Below are positions 32,633 to 41,335 of a DNA stretch of 43,121 nucleotides, piece by piece. How positions within the stretch are numbered: the stretch's first letter is position 1; every line of letters starts with the position of its first letter. The position numbers were made by a program, and so were the translations under genes. Origin of the DNA: a virus; the IMG/VR virus record IMGVR_UViG_3300040789_000082, positions 1-43,121 of that record; one strand, given 5' to 3'. The notes below the pieces were generated by a model, which saw only the letters and a list, made by a program, of their open reading frames with translations, was not told the DNA's origin and did no database searches.

Positions 32633-33607
32633 ATGGCCAGTACTACCACCATTGCCGCCCAGGCGCAGAGCCTGAACCGCCACGCCATCACCTACAATAA
32701 GGACATCCTGCAGGTGATGCGGGCCGGACTGGAGTGTGAGCGTATGTTCACCCCCCGGGCCTGCGACAACACCTACTCGGCGGTCAACGCCCAGGCCGGA
32801 GAGCTCATCCAGGCTTACCAGTCCAAGTTCACGCCCAAGAGTTCGGTAGGCTTCGACGCGATCGACTGGAAGCTGCGCAAGATCAAGATTGATATGATCT
32901 TCACGGCCGACGACCTGGAGAAGTACTTCGACAGCTGGATGGTCGAGTGGCACGAGATCGGTAAGGATCCCGTTGACTGGAGCTTCTACCGCTACCTCTA
33001 CGACACCGTCTTCACCCCCAAGCTGCTGGAGGAGATGAACCACAACGCCATGAAGGGCGAGTACCAGGCACCCGCCGACGGGGTAGCGGGCCTGAGCATC
33101 AACAGCCTGGATGGCTACATCATCAACTTCAGCAACGGGGTCGATAACGGTGACATTGCCGAGATCGTCACGGGTGCCATCGGCGCTAACGATGCGGTGC
33201 AGAAGATCGAAACCTTCTGCGACGGTCTGCCGGAACTCTACCGTGATCTTTCCGGCCGGATCTACTGCAGCCACACCACCGCCCGTCACTACGCCCGGGA
33301 TTACCGTGCGCAGTTCGGCACCGGTAACGGCGTGGCCGGTAACGAGAACACTGGCCTGAGCGTCGACTACAGCAACAAGCGCCTCGAGCCGCTGCACTGT
33401 CTGTCGGAGTCCAACGGGCTGATCTTCGTTCCCGATACCATCGCGACCCTCAACTGGGGCACCCGTCGGGGCTTCCCCACCATGCCACAGATGCGCTGGG
33501 AGCCCTTCGAGCGCAGCGTAAAGGGGATGTGTGAATTCTACCGCTTCTACGGCTGGGAATTCAACGAGGAGGTCTTCATCAACGACCAGTTCACCCCCGC
33601 AGTCTAA
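32633..33607 (+). CDS. Major capsid protein
   Basis: A 324-residue protein directly behind the protease-scaffold gene, the canonical capsid position. The body (NAQAGELIQAYQSKFTPKSS near residue 53, FDAIDWKLRKIKIDMIFTAD near 72, ending FNEEVFINDQFTPAV) fits a HK97-like fold by composition and context; I did not find a decisive motif. A 12-bp hairpin follows at 33618, typical after a highly expressed gene. Confidence 0.75.
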   Translation: MASTTTIAAQAQSLNRHAITYNKDILQVMRAGLECERMFTPRACDNTYSAVNAQAGELIQAYQSKFTPKSSVGFDAIDWKLRKIKIDMIFTADDLEKYFDSWMVEWHEIGKDPVDWSFYRYLYDTVFTPKLLEEMNHNAMKGEYQAPADGVAGLSINSLDGYIINFSNGVDNGDIAEIVTGAIGANDAVQKIETFCDGLPELYRDLSGRIYCSHTTARHYARDYRAQFGTGNGVAGNENTGLSVDYSNKRLEPLHCLSESNGLIFVPDTIATLNWGTRRGFPTMPQMRWEPFERSVKGMCEFYRFYGWEFNEEVFINDQFTPAV

Positions 33608-33617
33608 GCACCACCCA

Positions 33618-33651
33618 CCCCGGAGCGCGTACCACGCTGCGCGCTCCGGGG
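33618..33651 (+). terminator. Hairpin after capsid gene
   Basis: CCCCGGAGCGCG (33618-33629) pairs perfectly with CGCGCTCCGGGG (33640-33651). No U tract follows. It probably partially terminates transcription or stabilises the capsid mRNA 3' end. Confidence 0.55.
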
Positions 33652-33672
33652 CTCACAAATCAATCTAGCGTC

Positions 33673-34134
33673 ATGGCCGACAACACGCAATCGACCGATC
33701 AGGGGCAGCAGGCCCTCACCGAATTACAGACCCAAAACGCCACCCTGCGCAGCGAGAAGGCGGGACTGGAAAAGCAGGTCGGCGAGCTCCAGGAGCGGGT
33801 CGATTCGCTGCAGGCCGAACTCGACCGTGCGCAGGAAGAAAGCGCCGCCGGTGGTCCCGCGAAGGTTCCGGGATCGGTCAACATCAAGGTGGAAACGACC
33901 GAGGGCAAACAGCGCAAGGTCAAGCTGGCCATCCGGGCGGGCCGGCGGCGGATTCGCCTGTCCAGCGGCCAGCCGGTAGCCAGCGCCGCCTTCATGAAGC
34001 TGGCCATGGGCCGTAAACTATCCGCTGCCGAAACGGACGCCGACCCCGCCCTGAAGGACCTGACTCCCGAGGACGCCCGCGACTGGCTCACGGAGCTCTA
34101 CCTGCGTGGAGCTTCCCTGCTCGAAGAAGTCTAA
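33673..34134 (+). CDS. Coiled-coil head-region protein
   Basis: A 153-residue protein with an N-terminal coiled coil (about residues 10-58, NATLRSEKAGLEKQVGELQE) and a basic, then acidic C-terminal part with RAGRRRIRLSSGQPVASAAF. It lies between the capsid and the putative tail tube genes. It could be a minor head protein or head-completion protein; the family is not known to me. Confidence 0.55.
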   Translation: MADNTQSTDQGQQALTELQTQNATLRSEKAGLEKQVGELQERVDSLQAELDRAQEESAAGGPAKVPGSVNIKVETTEGKQRKVKLAIRAGRRRIRLSSGQPVASAAFMKLAMGRKLSAAETDADPALKDLTPEDARDWLTELYLRGASLLEEV

Positions 34135-34186
34135 CCCCTGAACCGCCACCCGATTCACCAACCTGACCCACGAAAACGACCTAACC

Positions 34187-34780
34187 ATGTCGGACTTTCT
34201 TTCCCTGACCCGCAACTGTGGCAAGGCTCCCATTAAAGGGATCAAGACCAAGCTCTACGCCGTTCCATTCGCCGAACTGGACGGATTCCCCCAGACGCTC
34301 GCCGCAGTCCGTAAGGCAGCCTCCGAGACGGTCGAGCAGGGGGACGATAAGATCTTGGGCGAGGCCTTCAGCTACGTTACCGACGAGGGGAAGGGCTACC
34401 ACCGCACCGTTGACATCCTGGTCAATACGGGTGATGTCAGCAATACGCTGAACGGCGAAATCGGCGGGCAGGAAAACGAGGTCGGTCTGCGCTTCTTCAT
34501 CCTGGGCAATGGCCCCAGGGAGCGGGCCTTCGTCGACATGATCATGCAGCACAATGGCTGTCTCCACTTCGCCGCGCCTGCCAAGGACGGTCAGACCCAC
34601 TCGGTGGGTGAGCCGGATAACCCCTGCTTCGTTCGCACCTACGAGGGCGGCAGCGGCGGCGGTCAGGGCAGTGAGCGCGTCGGCTACGCCTTCGAACTCT
34701 TCACCAGCGAACCGGTGACCAACAAGAGCATCAACGTGACCGACTTCCCCCTCAATCTGACGCCCAACCCTCCCGCCTAA
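34187..34780 (+). CDS. Putative major tail tube protein
   Basis: A 197-residue beta-rich protein. Its N-terminus (SRNCGK-type segment then IKGIKTKLYAVPFAELDGFP) and a two-layer pattern with RTVDILVNTGDVSNTLNG resemble tail tube proteins of Bacteroidota siphophages. The call is by size, composition and place after the head genes, not by a unique motif. It is followed without gap by a small gene. Confidence 0.55.
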   Translation: MSDFLSLTRNCGKAPIKGIKTKLYAVPFAELDGFPQTLAAVRKAASETVEQGDDKILGEAFSYVTDEGKGYHRTVDILVNTGDVSNTLNGEIGGQENEVGLRFFILGNGPRERAFVDMIMQHNGCLHFAAPAKDGQTHSVGEPDNPCFVRTYEGGSGGGQGSERVGYAFELFTSEPVTNKSINVTDFPLNLTPNPPA

Positions 34781-35038
34781 ATGAGTCGTAAGAAAGCCAA
34801 GACCGCAGAGCCGGCGGAGGTCACCGAGCAGCCAAAAGTAGAGGACGAGCCGAGTCAGCCAACAAGACAACCGCGGGCACTCACAGCACCCGAGGGCTAC
34901 GAGCTGGTTGACTGGTACTTCGGCCCCCGGATCTACGCCGGCAAGTACGGTACGGTGGACCTCCTTACGCTGACCCCCGACCGAGCCGACTCTCTGGTCC
35001 GAAGGGGATTTAGACACTTACGGCGCCGGTCCGATTAA
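34781..35038 (+). CDS. Small protein after tail tube, 85 aa
   Basis: A charged N-terminal half (KAKTAEPAEVTEQPKVEDEP, disordered) and a compact C-terminal half with DWYFGPRIYAGKYGTVDLLT. It begins at the base after the previous stop. No family is recognised. It is followed by the terminator at 35079. Confidence 0.55.
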   Translation: MSRKKAKTAEPAEVTEQPKVEDEPSQPTRQPRALTAPEGYELVDWYFGPRIYAGKYGTVDLLTLTPDRADSLVRRGFRHLRRRSD

Positions 35039-35078
35039 GAATTACGTTAACAGGGTTTTTCCTTGATGTGGTTTGAAG

Positions 35079-35118
35079 GCCCCTCGTCCTTGTCAGGACG
35101 GCGGGCACTTTCGTTTTT
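35079..35118 (+). terminator. Terminator overlapping a late promoter
   Basis: GCCCctCGTCCT pairs with AGGACGgcGGGC around TGTC, and a T-rich stretch (TTTCGTTTTT) follows. It ends the head operon. The GTCCTTG box of the next promoter lies inside the left arm and loop. Confidence 0.65.
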
Positions 35119-35119
35119 G
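35086..35119 (+). promoter_or_regulatory. Putative phage late promoter before terminase module
   Basis: GTCCTTG at 35086-35092 and TTTG at 35116-35119 are 30 nt apart. The ATG at 35125 follows by 5 nt. The sites are embedded in the terminator just described. Confidence 0.5.
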
Positions 35120-35124
35120 GGGCC

Positions 35125-35874
35125 ATGCAACAGAGTGGGTTTCTCAAGGATCGCTGTAGGGCTTGGCTCCATCACCAGACAAGCAGTTTTGCAGACGGCG
35201 TGCGATTACTCGAGGAGGGTGGTCGGACTAGGGAGGTGAGGCGTCACCAGACCGTGCTCGTGCGCGGTATCGTGGCGCCCTCGGCTAAGGCGACCCTGCG
35301 CGGCGACATCGGCCGCCTTCTGCAGAGTCTTCCCGATCCCGAACCCTCGCATTCGAAAGCATCAGCCATCAGCCCGTTACTGCAGCGCAATCGAGCGGGG
35401 GATCAGGAAGGGGTCACCAGGATAGATACCCCCGCCATCACCGCGCTACGTGAGCGGGCCATTGGACTGCACAAGCAGCGTTCGGACCTCAAGGGCCGGC
35501 TGCTACTGATGAGTCTGGATGAACCCGATCGCTTCACCGACGGTGAGCGCTACGAGGTGGCCGCCAGCATCATGGGGGCTAACGTGCAGGAGCTGGATAG
35601 TATCTACGATGCGCTGCGGGAGTACGAGCAGACGGGGACGGAACCCGCTCTGCCCGCTGATCGATCTTCCCAGCAACACTACGAGCGGGGCGTACAGGAT
35701 ATGCGCTCGATCGCCACGTTACGCTCACGGATTTCGCGGCTACGGCGGCAACTACGTGAGTTAGAGCAGCACTCCGGCACCGACGATAGCGGGCAAGGAG
35801 AGGCACAGCAGCGTGAACTAGCCGAACTCGAGGATAAGCTGGACGAGCTGCGTCTGCGCACCGGACAGGCCTAG
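35125..35874 (+). CDS. Terminase-module protein with coiled coil, 249 aa
   Basis: A helical protein with an N-terminal basic half and a C-terminal coiled coil (about residues 195-245, SRISRLRRQLRELEQHS then ELAELEDKLDELRLR). The position before the small terminase suggests a packaging accessory or DNA-binding protein. No family is recognised. The promoter at 35875 starts right after its stop. Confidence 0.55.
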   Translation: MQQSGFLKDRCRAWLHHQTSSFADGVRLLEEGGRTREVRRHQTVLVRGIVAPSAKATLRGDIGRLLQSLPDPEPSHSKASAISPLLQRNRAGDQEGVTRIDTPAITALRERAIGLHKQRSDLKGRLLLMSLDEPDRFTDGERYEVAASIMGANVQELDSIYDALREYEQTGTEPALPADRSSQQHYERGVQDMRSIATLRSRISRLRRQLRELEQHSGTDDSGQGEAQQRELAELEDKLDELRLRTGQA

Positions 35875-35910
35875 GTCCTTGTTGTCGGCCGGCGGCGGGT
35901 CCACCTTACG
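35875..35910 (+). promoter_or_regulatory. Possible phage late promoter before terminase genes
   Basis: GTCCTTG at 35875-35881 begins at the end of the previous gene. The position 30 nt downstream reads CTTACG, a poor TTTG match, and the ATG at 35918 is 43 nt from the first box. It is the weakest member of the family. Confidence 0.35.
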
Positions 35911-35917
35911 GGCACAG

Positions 35918-36511
35918 ATGAATCAATTGATGCCGATTAGAAAACGCAGTACCGCCATCCGGGACGTGCTCGACGGAGAACTCCACGATGAGGAGCTATC
36001 GCGGGAGGAGCGTACCTACTTCGCAGCTCTGCGGCGCATCGAGGCCATGATGCTGGCCGGAAAGACCGATCGGGCCATCCGAATTATACTCAGGGACCAA
36101 TACGGAATGAAGCGGCGGGCGGCCAATACTGCCATGCACGATACCCGGTCGATCTTCGGGGACGTTCGGGTGGTGGACCGCGCCTGGCAGCGCTACCGGG
36201 CTGAGCAGATGGCCCTGCATATCTACGAGCAGGCCGCCGCTAGCAGCGATCTGCTAATGATGGAGCGGGCCACGAAACTCTACATCGCAGCGAACGGCCT
36301 GAACAACGAGGATCCGGACCTGCCCGAGTTCGAGAACCTGCAGGCTGCGGTGAACGTGCTTAGCCTGCCCGCGGGCATGGAAGAGATTGCCCTGCAACTG
36401 CTCCAGCAGGGGGTGGTGGACATGACCCGACCGCCGGCGATCCCCGGCGCGCCCGGCACGGAGGCAAGCACCGAAGAAACGACCTATGTCGACCTGGACG
36501 TCAGCGCTTGA
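35918..36511 (+). CDS. Putative terminase small subunit
   Basis: A 197-residue helical protein from ATG 35918 (MNQLMPIRKRS); a TTG at 35879 is the longer alternative. A region with MLAGKTDRAIRIILRDQYGM and KRRAANTAMHDTRSIFGDVR looks like the HTH-type DNA recognition part of small terminases, followed by a helical oligomerisation segment. It overlaps the large terminase by 26 bases, the classic arrangement. Confidence 0.65.
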   Translation: MNQLMPIRKRSTAIRDVLDGELHDEELSREERTYFAALRRIEAMMLAGKTDRAIRIILRDQYGMKRRAANTAMHDTRSIFGDVRVVDRAWQRYRAEQMALHIYEQAAASSDLLMMERATKLYIAANGLNNEDPDLPEFENLQAAVNVLSLPAGMEEIALQLLQQGVVDMTRPPAIPGAPGTEASTEETTYVDLDVSA

Positions 36512-38108
36512 GCAGCAGCTGAAGCAGCGCATCGGTCATCTGCTCGATACGGGAGGCGGGGACTTCGAAACCCTGCTGCGTCAGGCCGCCCAGGCCGAGA
36601 ACCGCCGCCACGTTCAGCTCAACATCCCCCAGGCGGTGGTGGCCCTCGCCCCGCAACTGCTGGTGTTCAAGGAGTGGGGGCGGGGGACGGGTAAGACGAC
36701 CGACCTGGCACGGGTGATGTACGAGTGCGTGGTGACCATGCCACGCTCTACCGGGCTATTCATCATGCCCAACTACCAGTTCGGCCTGACGCGCATCATC
36801 CCCAGTCTGGTCAAGGGGCTGGAGATGTTCGGTCTCTACCAGGGGCTGCACTACTTCATCGGCGAAAAACCGCCCCGCGTCTGGCGTAAGCGGTGGGGAG
36901 TAGCCTACGAGCCGCCGCAGAACTACAAGCGCTACATTACCTTCTGGAACGGGACGGGCTGCCACCTGATCAGTCACGACGTACTCGGGGATGGTCGGGG
37001 GCTCAATACGGACTGGATCATTGCCGATGAGGCCGCCCTGCTCGACCCGACGAAACTGCAGGAGAACACCGACCCAACGCGGAGGGGGACGAACGCCGGC
37101 CGATTCGGCGGACAGCGGTACTTCGGCTACCGGATGTACGTCTCCTCGACCCCCATCACCCCGGCCGGACGCTGGATGTTCGACTACGAGGACCTGGCCC
37201 GCGAGCGGCCCGATCAGATTCTTTACCACCGCGCTACCTGTCGCTACAACCTGCACAACCTGCGGGAGGGCTACCTGGAGGAAGCCCGGGCCGACTGCTA
37301 TCAGTACTGGGTCTACGAGGCAGAGTACGAAGGCGTCCGCCCCCGCTTCGCAAAAAATAGCTTCTACAGTATCTTGGATACCCACCGCCATACCTACCGC
37401 TACGGCACGGTGAGGGGGGAGCACTACCTCATCCCCGGCACCCAGGAGGACTGCCGCGGGGACGGCGACCGCATCGATTCCCTGCCGCTGATCCTGGGCA
37501 CCGACTGGGGGGCGGTGATTAACTGCATTGCCATCAATCAGTATCTGCCCGAGGCCAATGAGCTCAGGACGCTCAACGATATGTTCGTGCTGGGGGATGA
37601 TCAGAAAATGCAGGACGACCTGTTCCAGGACTTCCACGACTACTACCAGTATCATCCGACCCGCGAAGTCTACCTGTGGTACGACAATAGCGGCAACAAC
37701 CGCACGGGGAATACCCGCGCCACACGGGCCGAACAGGCGCGGGCTCAGTTGACCGACCTGGGCTGGAAGGTCTACCTGATGACGGCGGGGGGCACCAATC
37801 CCATGCACGATGCTAAGCATCAGCTCTGGACGATCATCCACCGTGAGGACGACCGCCGCTTCCCCCGTCACCGGATGAACTTCTACCGCACCCGGGACCT
37901 GCAGGCCTCGATGTCGGGAGCCAAGGCCAAGAGCGGCCGCAACGGGGAGGTACTCAAGGATAAGAGCTCGGAACGCTCGAAGAAGATCAAGCGCCAGCAC
38001 GCCACCGACCTTAGTGACGCGGTTGATTCGGTGGTCTGGGGGATGTTCTCACAGCTCTTGACGTCACTGGGCACCCACCTGCCGGCCATGCGGATCAGCA
38101 CCCGCTGA
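36486..38108 (+). CDS. Terminase large subunit
   Basis: A 540-residue packaging motor. The ATPase half has a Walker A-like WGRGTGKTTDL (about 63-73), where Trp replaces the first Gly of the consensus, and Walker B WIIADEAALLD (about 177-187). The nuclease half has acidic residues in ILGTDWG (about 338), YLWYDNSGNN and the C-terminal DLSDAVDSVVWG. It cuts concatemers and drives DNA into the prohead. The gene starts inside the small terminase gene. About 180 bp without a gene follow. Confidence 0.88.
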   Translation: MSTWTSALEQQLKQRIGHLLDTGGGDFETLLRQAAQAENRRHVQLNIPQAVVALAPQLLVFKEWGRGTGKTTDLARVMYECVVTMPRSTGLFIMPNYQFGLTRIIPSLVKGLEMFGLYQGLHYFIGEKPPRVWRKRWGVAYEPPQNYKRYITFWNGTGCHLISHDVLGDGRGLNTDWIIADEAALLDPTKLQENTDPTRRGTNAGRFGGQRYFGYRMYVSSTPITPAGRWMFDYEDLARERPDQILYHRATCRYNLHNLREGYLEEARADCYQYWVYEAEYEGVRPRFAKNSFYSILDTHRHTYRYGTVRGEHYLIPGTQEDCRGDGDRIDSLPLILGTDWGAVINCIAINQYLPEANELRTLNDMFVLGDDQKMQDDLFQDFHDYYQYHPTREVYLWYDNSGNNRTGNTRATRAEQARAQLTDLGWKVYLMTAGGTNPMHDAKHQLWTIIHREDDRRFPRHRMNFYRTRDLQASMSGAKAKSGRNGEVLKDKSSERSKKIKRQHATDLSDAVDSVVWGMFSQLLTSLGTHLPAMRISTR

Positions 38109-38287
38109 CCGAGGCCACCGAACAATATTTGGCTGCATATATCCCGGATCGACCGTTTGGTCAATTGATTCAGTCCTCAGGCAACGGCGGGCCTTTCCTT
38201 CGTGAGTTGTCAATTCACACTGCAAAATATTGTACTGTTTGTTGGTTTTCAGCGGGTTACGTTTTTCCTTTGTGCAGGTCGGTGCCT
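38109..38287. other. AT-rich intergenic region before fibre genes
   Basis: No supported gene; an open frame from 38129 has a lower-quality N-terminus. A weak host-type promoter is possible: TTTG at 38238-38241 and TACGTTTT at 38258-38265, 16 nt apart, slightly short of the usual spacing. Confidence 0.35.
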
Positions 38288-38322
38288 GTCCTTTCCATCG
38301 ATCAATTGCAGGCGCATAATTG
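38288..38322 (+). promoter_or_regulatory. Putative phage late promoter before fibre genes
   Basis: GTCCTTT at 38288-38294, within CTGTCCTTTCCATCG, and ATTG at 38319-38322. The ATG at 38327 follows by 4 nt. It decides the start of the next gene against upstream in-frame codons. Confidence 0.55.
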
Positions 38323-38326
38323 CGGT

Positions 38327-38881
38327 ATGCTGAGCAGTCGGGAATACCAGGATTATCTACTACACCAGGCAGTGAGCCATCCGGACCTTCTGCATGTGGA
38401 TGATAATCGGGTCTTTGCGATGAGCCCCATCGAGGAGGCGATCGGCGACATCCGCGATGCGCGGTTTTCCCGCTCCGGGTTCATGATGCGTGGCTTCGAG
38501 GGTAGCGATCAGTTCGAATCAACGGGTATGTGGCGGCAAACCTTCTCGGGAGGTTACATGGTATGTAAGTCTTTCTCCCTGCGTGAAGAAGGTAGCGTAG
38601 GATATTACCTAGCGCTAGCCGAAGCGCAGCGGGTGGCCGTCGACATCATGGAAAAGATGGTAGCCGATTCCCACAACGGACATCCAGTTTTCGACTACGC
38701 AGCTGATGAGAGCCTGGCCTTTACGAGCCGTTCCCGGCCCGTAGCTGGTGATGGGAGTTTCATCGGCTGGATCGTGCTGTTTACCTACGAGCTAGCGGCA
38801 GAGTTCTGCTCGCCAGCGCAGCGCGTGGTCTGGACAGACGGCGGGCTATCACCCATCCCCATTAATCCGGTCACGCTATGA
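38327..38881 (+). CDS. Tail-region protein, 184 aa
   Basis: A protein with MLSSREYQDYLLHQAVSHPD at the N-terminus, chosen as start because it sits 4 nt behind the promoter box. It contains FSRSGFMMRGFEGSDQFEST and a FIGWIVLFTYELAAEFCSPA stretch. No family is recognised. It overlaps the following large gene by 4 bases (ATGA) and opens the fibre/adhesin operon. Confidence 0.6.
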   Translation: MLSSREYQDYLLHQAVSHPDLLHVDDNRVFAMSPIEEAIGDIRDARFSRSGFMMRGFEGSDQFESTGMWRQTFSGGYMVCKSFSLREEGSVGYYLALAEAQRVAVDIMEKMVADSHNGHPVFDYAADESLAFTSRSRPVAGDGSFIGWIVLFTYELAAEFCSPAQRVVWTDGGLSPIPINPVTL

Positions 38882-40611
38882 TGACGGTAACATCCCGACC
38901 GGATGAATTGGTGCTCAGCGAGAGCCACGTTTTCGTAGAGGTGCTCATCAGCGATGCTAGCGGCCGCCCGCAACGGCAGGGTAGCTCCCAGGCCCGGGCT
39001 GAATTGGTAATTGATCTATCCGAGCCCCCCCCACTAATTTATACACTCACGCTCGACTGGATGCGGGATGATGGGACTACCTACCAAACTGCCCTGCGAA
39101 ATCACGTCGCATCCGTTCCCCGTTTTAGCGGTCTGACTCCGGTTCCGGCTGACCTGCCGGCGTACGCTAACTATGATGGGAACGTTCTGGAGTACTGGCG
39201 GGAGGTAGCAGTAATTGTAGAGGAACACGAGGACATTGCCCCCTGGTTTAGGGTGTATCTGGAGGAGCGAACGAACGGAACGGTAGCCTTGTGGGCACTG
39301 GCAAGAACCATTGATCCCGCCTGGCGCGTAGGATGGCAGTCAATTGGGCCGGGAACGACGCCCCGCAACAATGTCCACCTCCGGGCGACCCGCACTACCT
39401 CAACGGTAGGACTGGACTTGGTATTCAAGGGCCGCCAGGGTTGGCAGGTCGCCGGAAGAGTCGCTAGCCCGCTGGACGCCAGAAGTAGAGCGCTATTCGA
39501 TATCCGCGGGCTACTCACGGCGGCGGCAGAAGACCAGATGGGTTATCCCGGGCTTCCCGCCTGGTCAACTTCGGCACCCTACCGCCCAGCTAGCATCTAT
39601 GACTACTACATCCTGCTTGCCGAACGGGGAGAGCAGGAGGGTAACTCCCAGCTAGTGGATTCGATGAAACTCGACTCGCTACGCTGCTTTGCCGGCGGAA
39701 CTAGTGCCGTGATTCAGGCAGAGGGAAACTTCTTCGGTAACATCGACGTGTCGAATGGCTGGCTCACCCAGCGTCCAGACCGTCGCCCGATCGGAGTCAG
39801 CGAGCCGGTCTACCTCGGCTTTATTCGCAGGTTCTTCACCAATGTAGAAGATTCTACGCCTTACCTGGAGGTCGTGGAAACGCTGGAGGACGGCTCCACC
39901 CGAACGACTACCCACTTCGAGAATAGCGAGGTGTCGGCCGATGACTACCAGCCTGTCGTCTTTCCGGTTGGATGTGAGGTACTAGGAATCGGCCCAGATA
40001 CACTACACTATACCGTGCAGGTAACTATGAATCGACCGCCCCAACCGCCACTCGGGGTGAGTCCCCGGCGGACCTTCATAGTGGACCGCACCCAGTATGA
40101 GAAAGAGTACTACCTCGCCTACCTCAACGGAATGAATATGCCGGAGATCATACGGTGTACGGGCCGACGGATAGACCGACTGGAAGTATCCTACAGGCGG
40201 CGGGAGCGGGTCCGCAGAGTTAATGATGGGGTAGAGATTGGCGATCGGGAGAACCTTGGTGCTACCGTGGAGCGAGTAATTACCTACGCAACTGGTTACC
40301 TGGGCCGGGCTGATGTTAACACGATTGCTGAGGAGTTACCCCGCTCGCCCAGACTATACCAGATAACACCAACGGGCTTCACCCCGCTGGTCCTCAAGAG
40401 CAAGTCCTTTTCTCTAGGCAGTGACCGGGAGAACTTGCACGCGCTGACCATCGAGTGCGACTTGGGGATCGTGGACCGCAATTATGCGGAGTACCAGGAC
40501 ATCTTAGCCAATCCCGATGTGGATGTCTGGACGGAAGCAAACGGGGACCCTTGGCTCGAATTCATCCGCCCGCCATTCGTACTCGCCTACGAGGAACCCT
40601 GGACTAACTGA
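38878..40611 (+). CDS. Large tail-region protein, 577 aa
   Basis: A beta-rich protein with repeated strand-forming segments and a central WSTSAPYRPASIYDYYILLA stretch. It looks like a structural tail or fibre-base component by composition and by its neighbours. No domain I can name is visible. It has a 4-base overlap with the preceding gene and an 10-base gap to the next one. Confidence 0.6.
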   Translation: MMTVTSRPDELVLSESHVFVEVLISDASGRPQRQGSSQARAELVIDLSEPPPLIYTLTLDWMRDDGTTYQTALRNHVASVPRFSGLTPVPADLPAYANYDGNVLEYWREVAVIVEEHEDIAPWFRVYLEERTNGTVALWALARTIDPAWRVGWQSIGPGTTPRNNVHLRATRTTSTVGLDLVFKGRQGWQVAGRVASPLDARSRALFDIRGLLTAAAEDQMGYPGLPAWSTSAPYRPASIYDYYILLAERGEQEGNSQLVDSMKLDSLRCFAGGTSAVIQAEGNFFGNIDVSNGWLTQRPDRRPIGVSEPVYLGFIRRFFTNVEDSTPYLEVVETLEDGSTRTTTHFENSEVSADDYQPVVFPVGCEVLGIGPDTLHYTVQVTMNRPPQPPLGVSPRRTFIVDRTQYEKEYYLAYLNGMNMPEIIRCTGRRIDRLEVSYRRRERVRRVNDGVEIGDRENLGATVERVITYATGYLGRADVNTIAEELPRSPRLYQITPTGFTPLVLKSKSFSLGSDRENLHALTIECDLGIVDRNYAEYQDILANPDVDVWTEANGDPWLEFIRPPFVLAYEEPWTN

Positions 40612-40621
40612 TCGATCAACC

Positions 40622-41335
40622 ATGCCAAGAGTCTACACCTTTCCGCCCGCTCCAGGATTGACTCCGACGACTCGGATACCTCTAGTCCTTCTGTCTAGCG
40701 GAAATGATCCCGAGTCTCACCTGTTCACCCTGTCGCAGCTGGAGCAATACCTGATCGACCAAGGATGGACCAAGACGGGAGACTCGCCACAAGTTATAGG
40801 GGTAAAATCGACCGATGATCTTCCGGGTACAGGTGCGGAAAGCGTATTGTATTTGGTCGCGGATGATGGGTCCGGAAAGGAGTCGATCTACGTCTGGAAC
40901 GATGGCGCAACGGAGTATCGACAGATAGGAGGAGGGGCCAATCAGACACATAAAGGAGGCAAGGAAATCCTAACCGAGTCAAACCTGTCGGTAGCGGTGA
41001 AGTATGATGGGGCGCTGCCCACCCTGCAACGTATCGGGCCCGGTGAATACCAAATCGACGTTGCCGTAGCCGCGCTGATAGGATCGGTGGCCTTACTCAT
41101 CCCGGCTACGGCGGATGTGACCAACGGCGGGAATCTCACCTTCTTCATTTCCCATCCGGGTGCCGGAGACATCTACAAGGGCGGGGTGGACTACCTGGAC
41201 GGTAATGGGCGACCGGTGAACCGCGACCAGTTCGGTATTTACCACAATATCGTCTATCAGAACGACGTGACGCGCTACATCTTCTCCAATATCGGAGCGA
41301 TCACAACGCGACTCGACATCCCCCTCGGATTATGA
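40622..41335 (+). CDS. Tail-fibre-region protein, 237 aa
   Basis: Begins ATG 40622 (MPRVYTFPPAPGLTPTTRIP). An early LFTLSQLEQYLIDQGW segment and YLVADDGSGKESIYVWNDGA resemble N-terminal attachment parts of tail fibres, and the C-terminal half is beta-rich. It lacks a signal peptide, unlike its two downstream neighbours, and overlaps the next gene by 4 bases. Confidence 0.6.
   Translation: MPRVYTFPPAPGLTPTTRIPLVLLSSGNDPESHLFTLSQLEQYLIDQGWTKTGDSPQVIGVKSTDDLPGTGAESVLYLVADDGSGKESIYVWNDGATEYRQIGGGANQTHKGGKEILTESNLSVAVKYDGALPTLQRIGPGEYQIDVAVAALIGSVALLIPATADVTNGGNLTFFISHPGAGDIYKGGVDYLDGNGRPVNRDQFGIYHNIVYQNDVTRYIFSNIGAITTRLDIPLGL

Noticed and set aside
36756-38000. Long minus-strand frame of 414 codons
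   Set aside because: Antisense shadow of the large terminase; no recognisable motif.
40404-40410. Another GTCCTTT on the plus strand
   Set aside because: It is inside a coding region, without a start codon nearby, so it is not counted in the promoter family.
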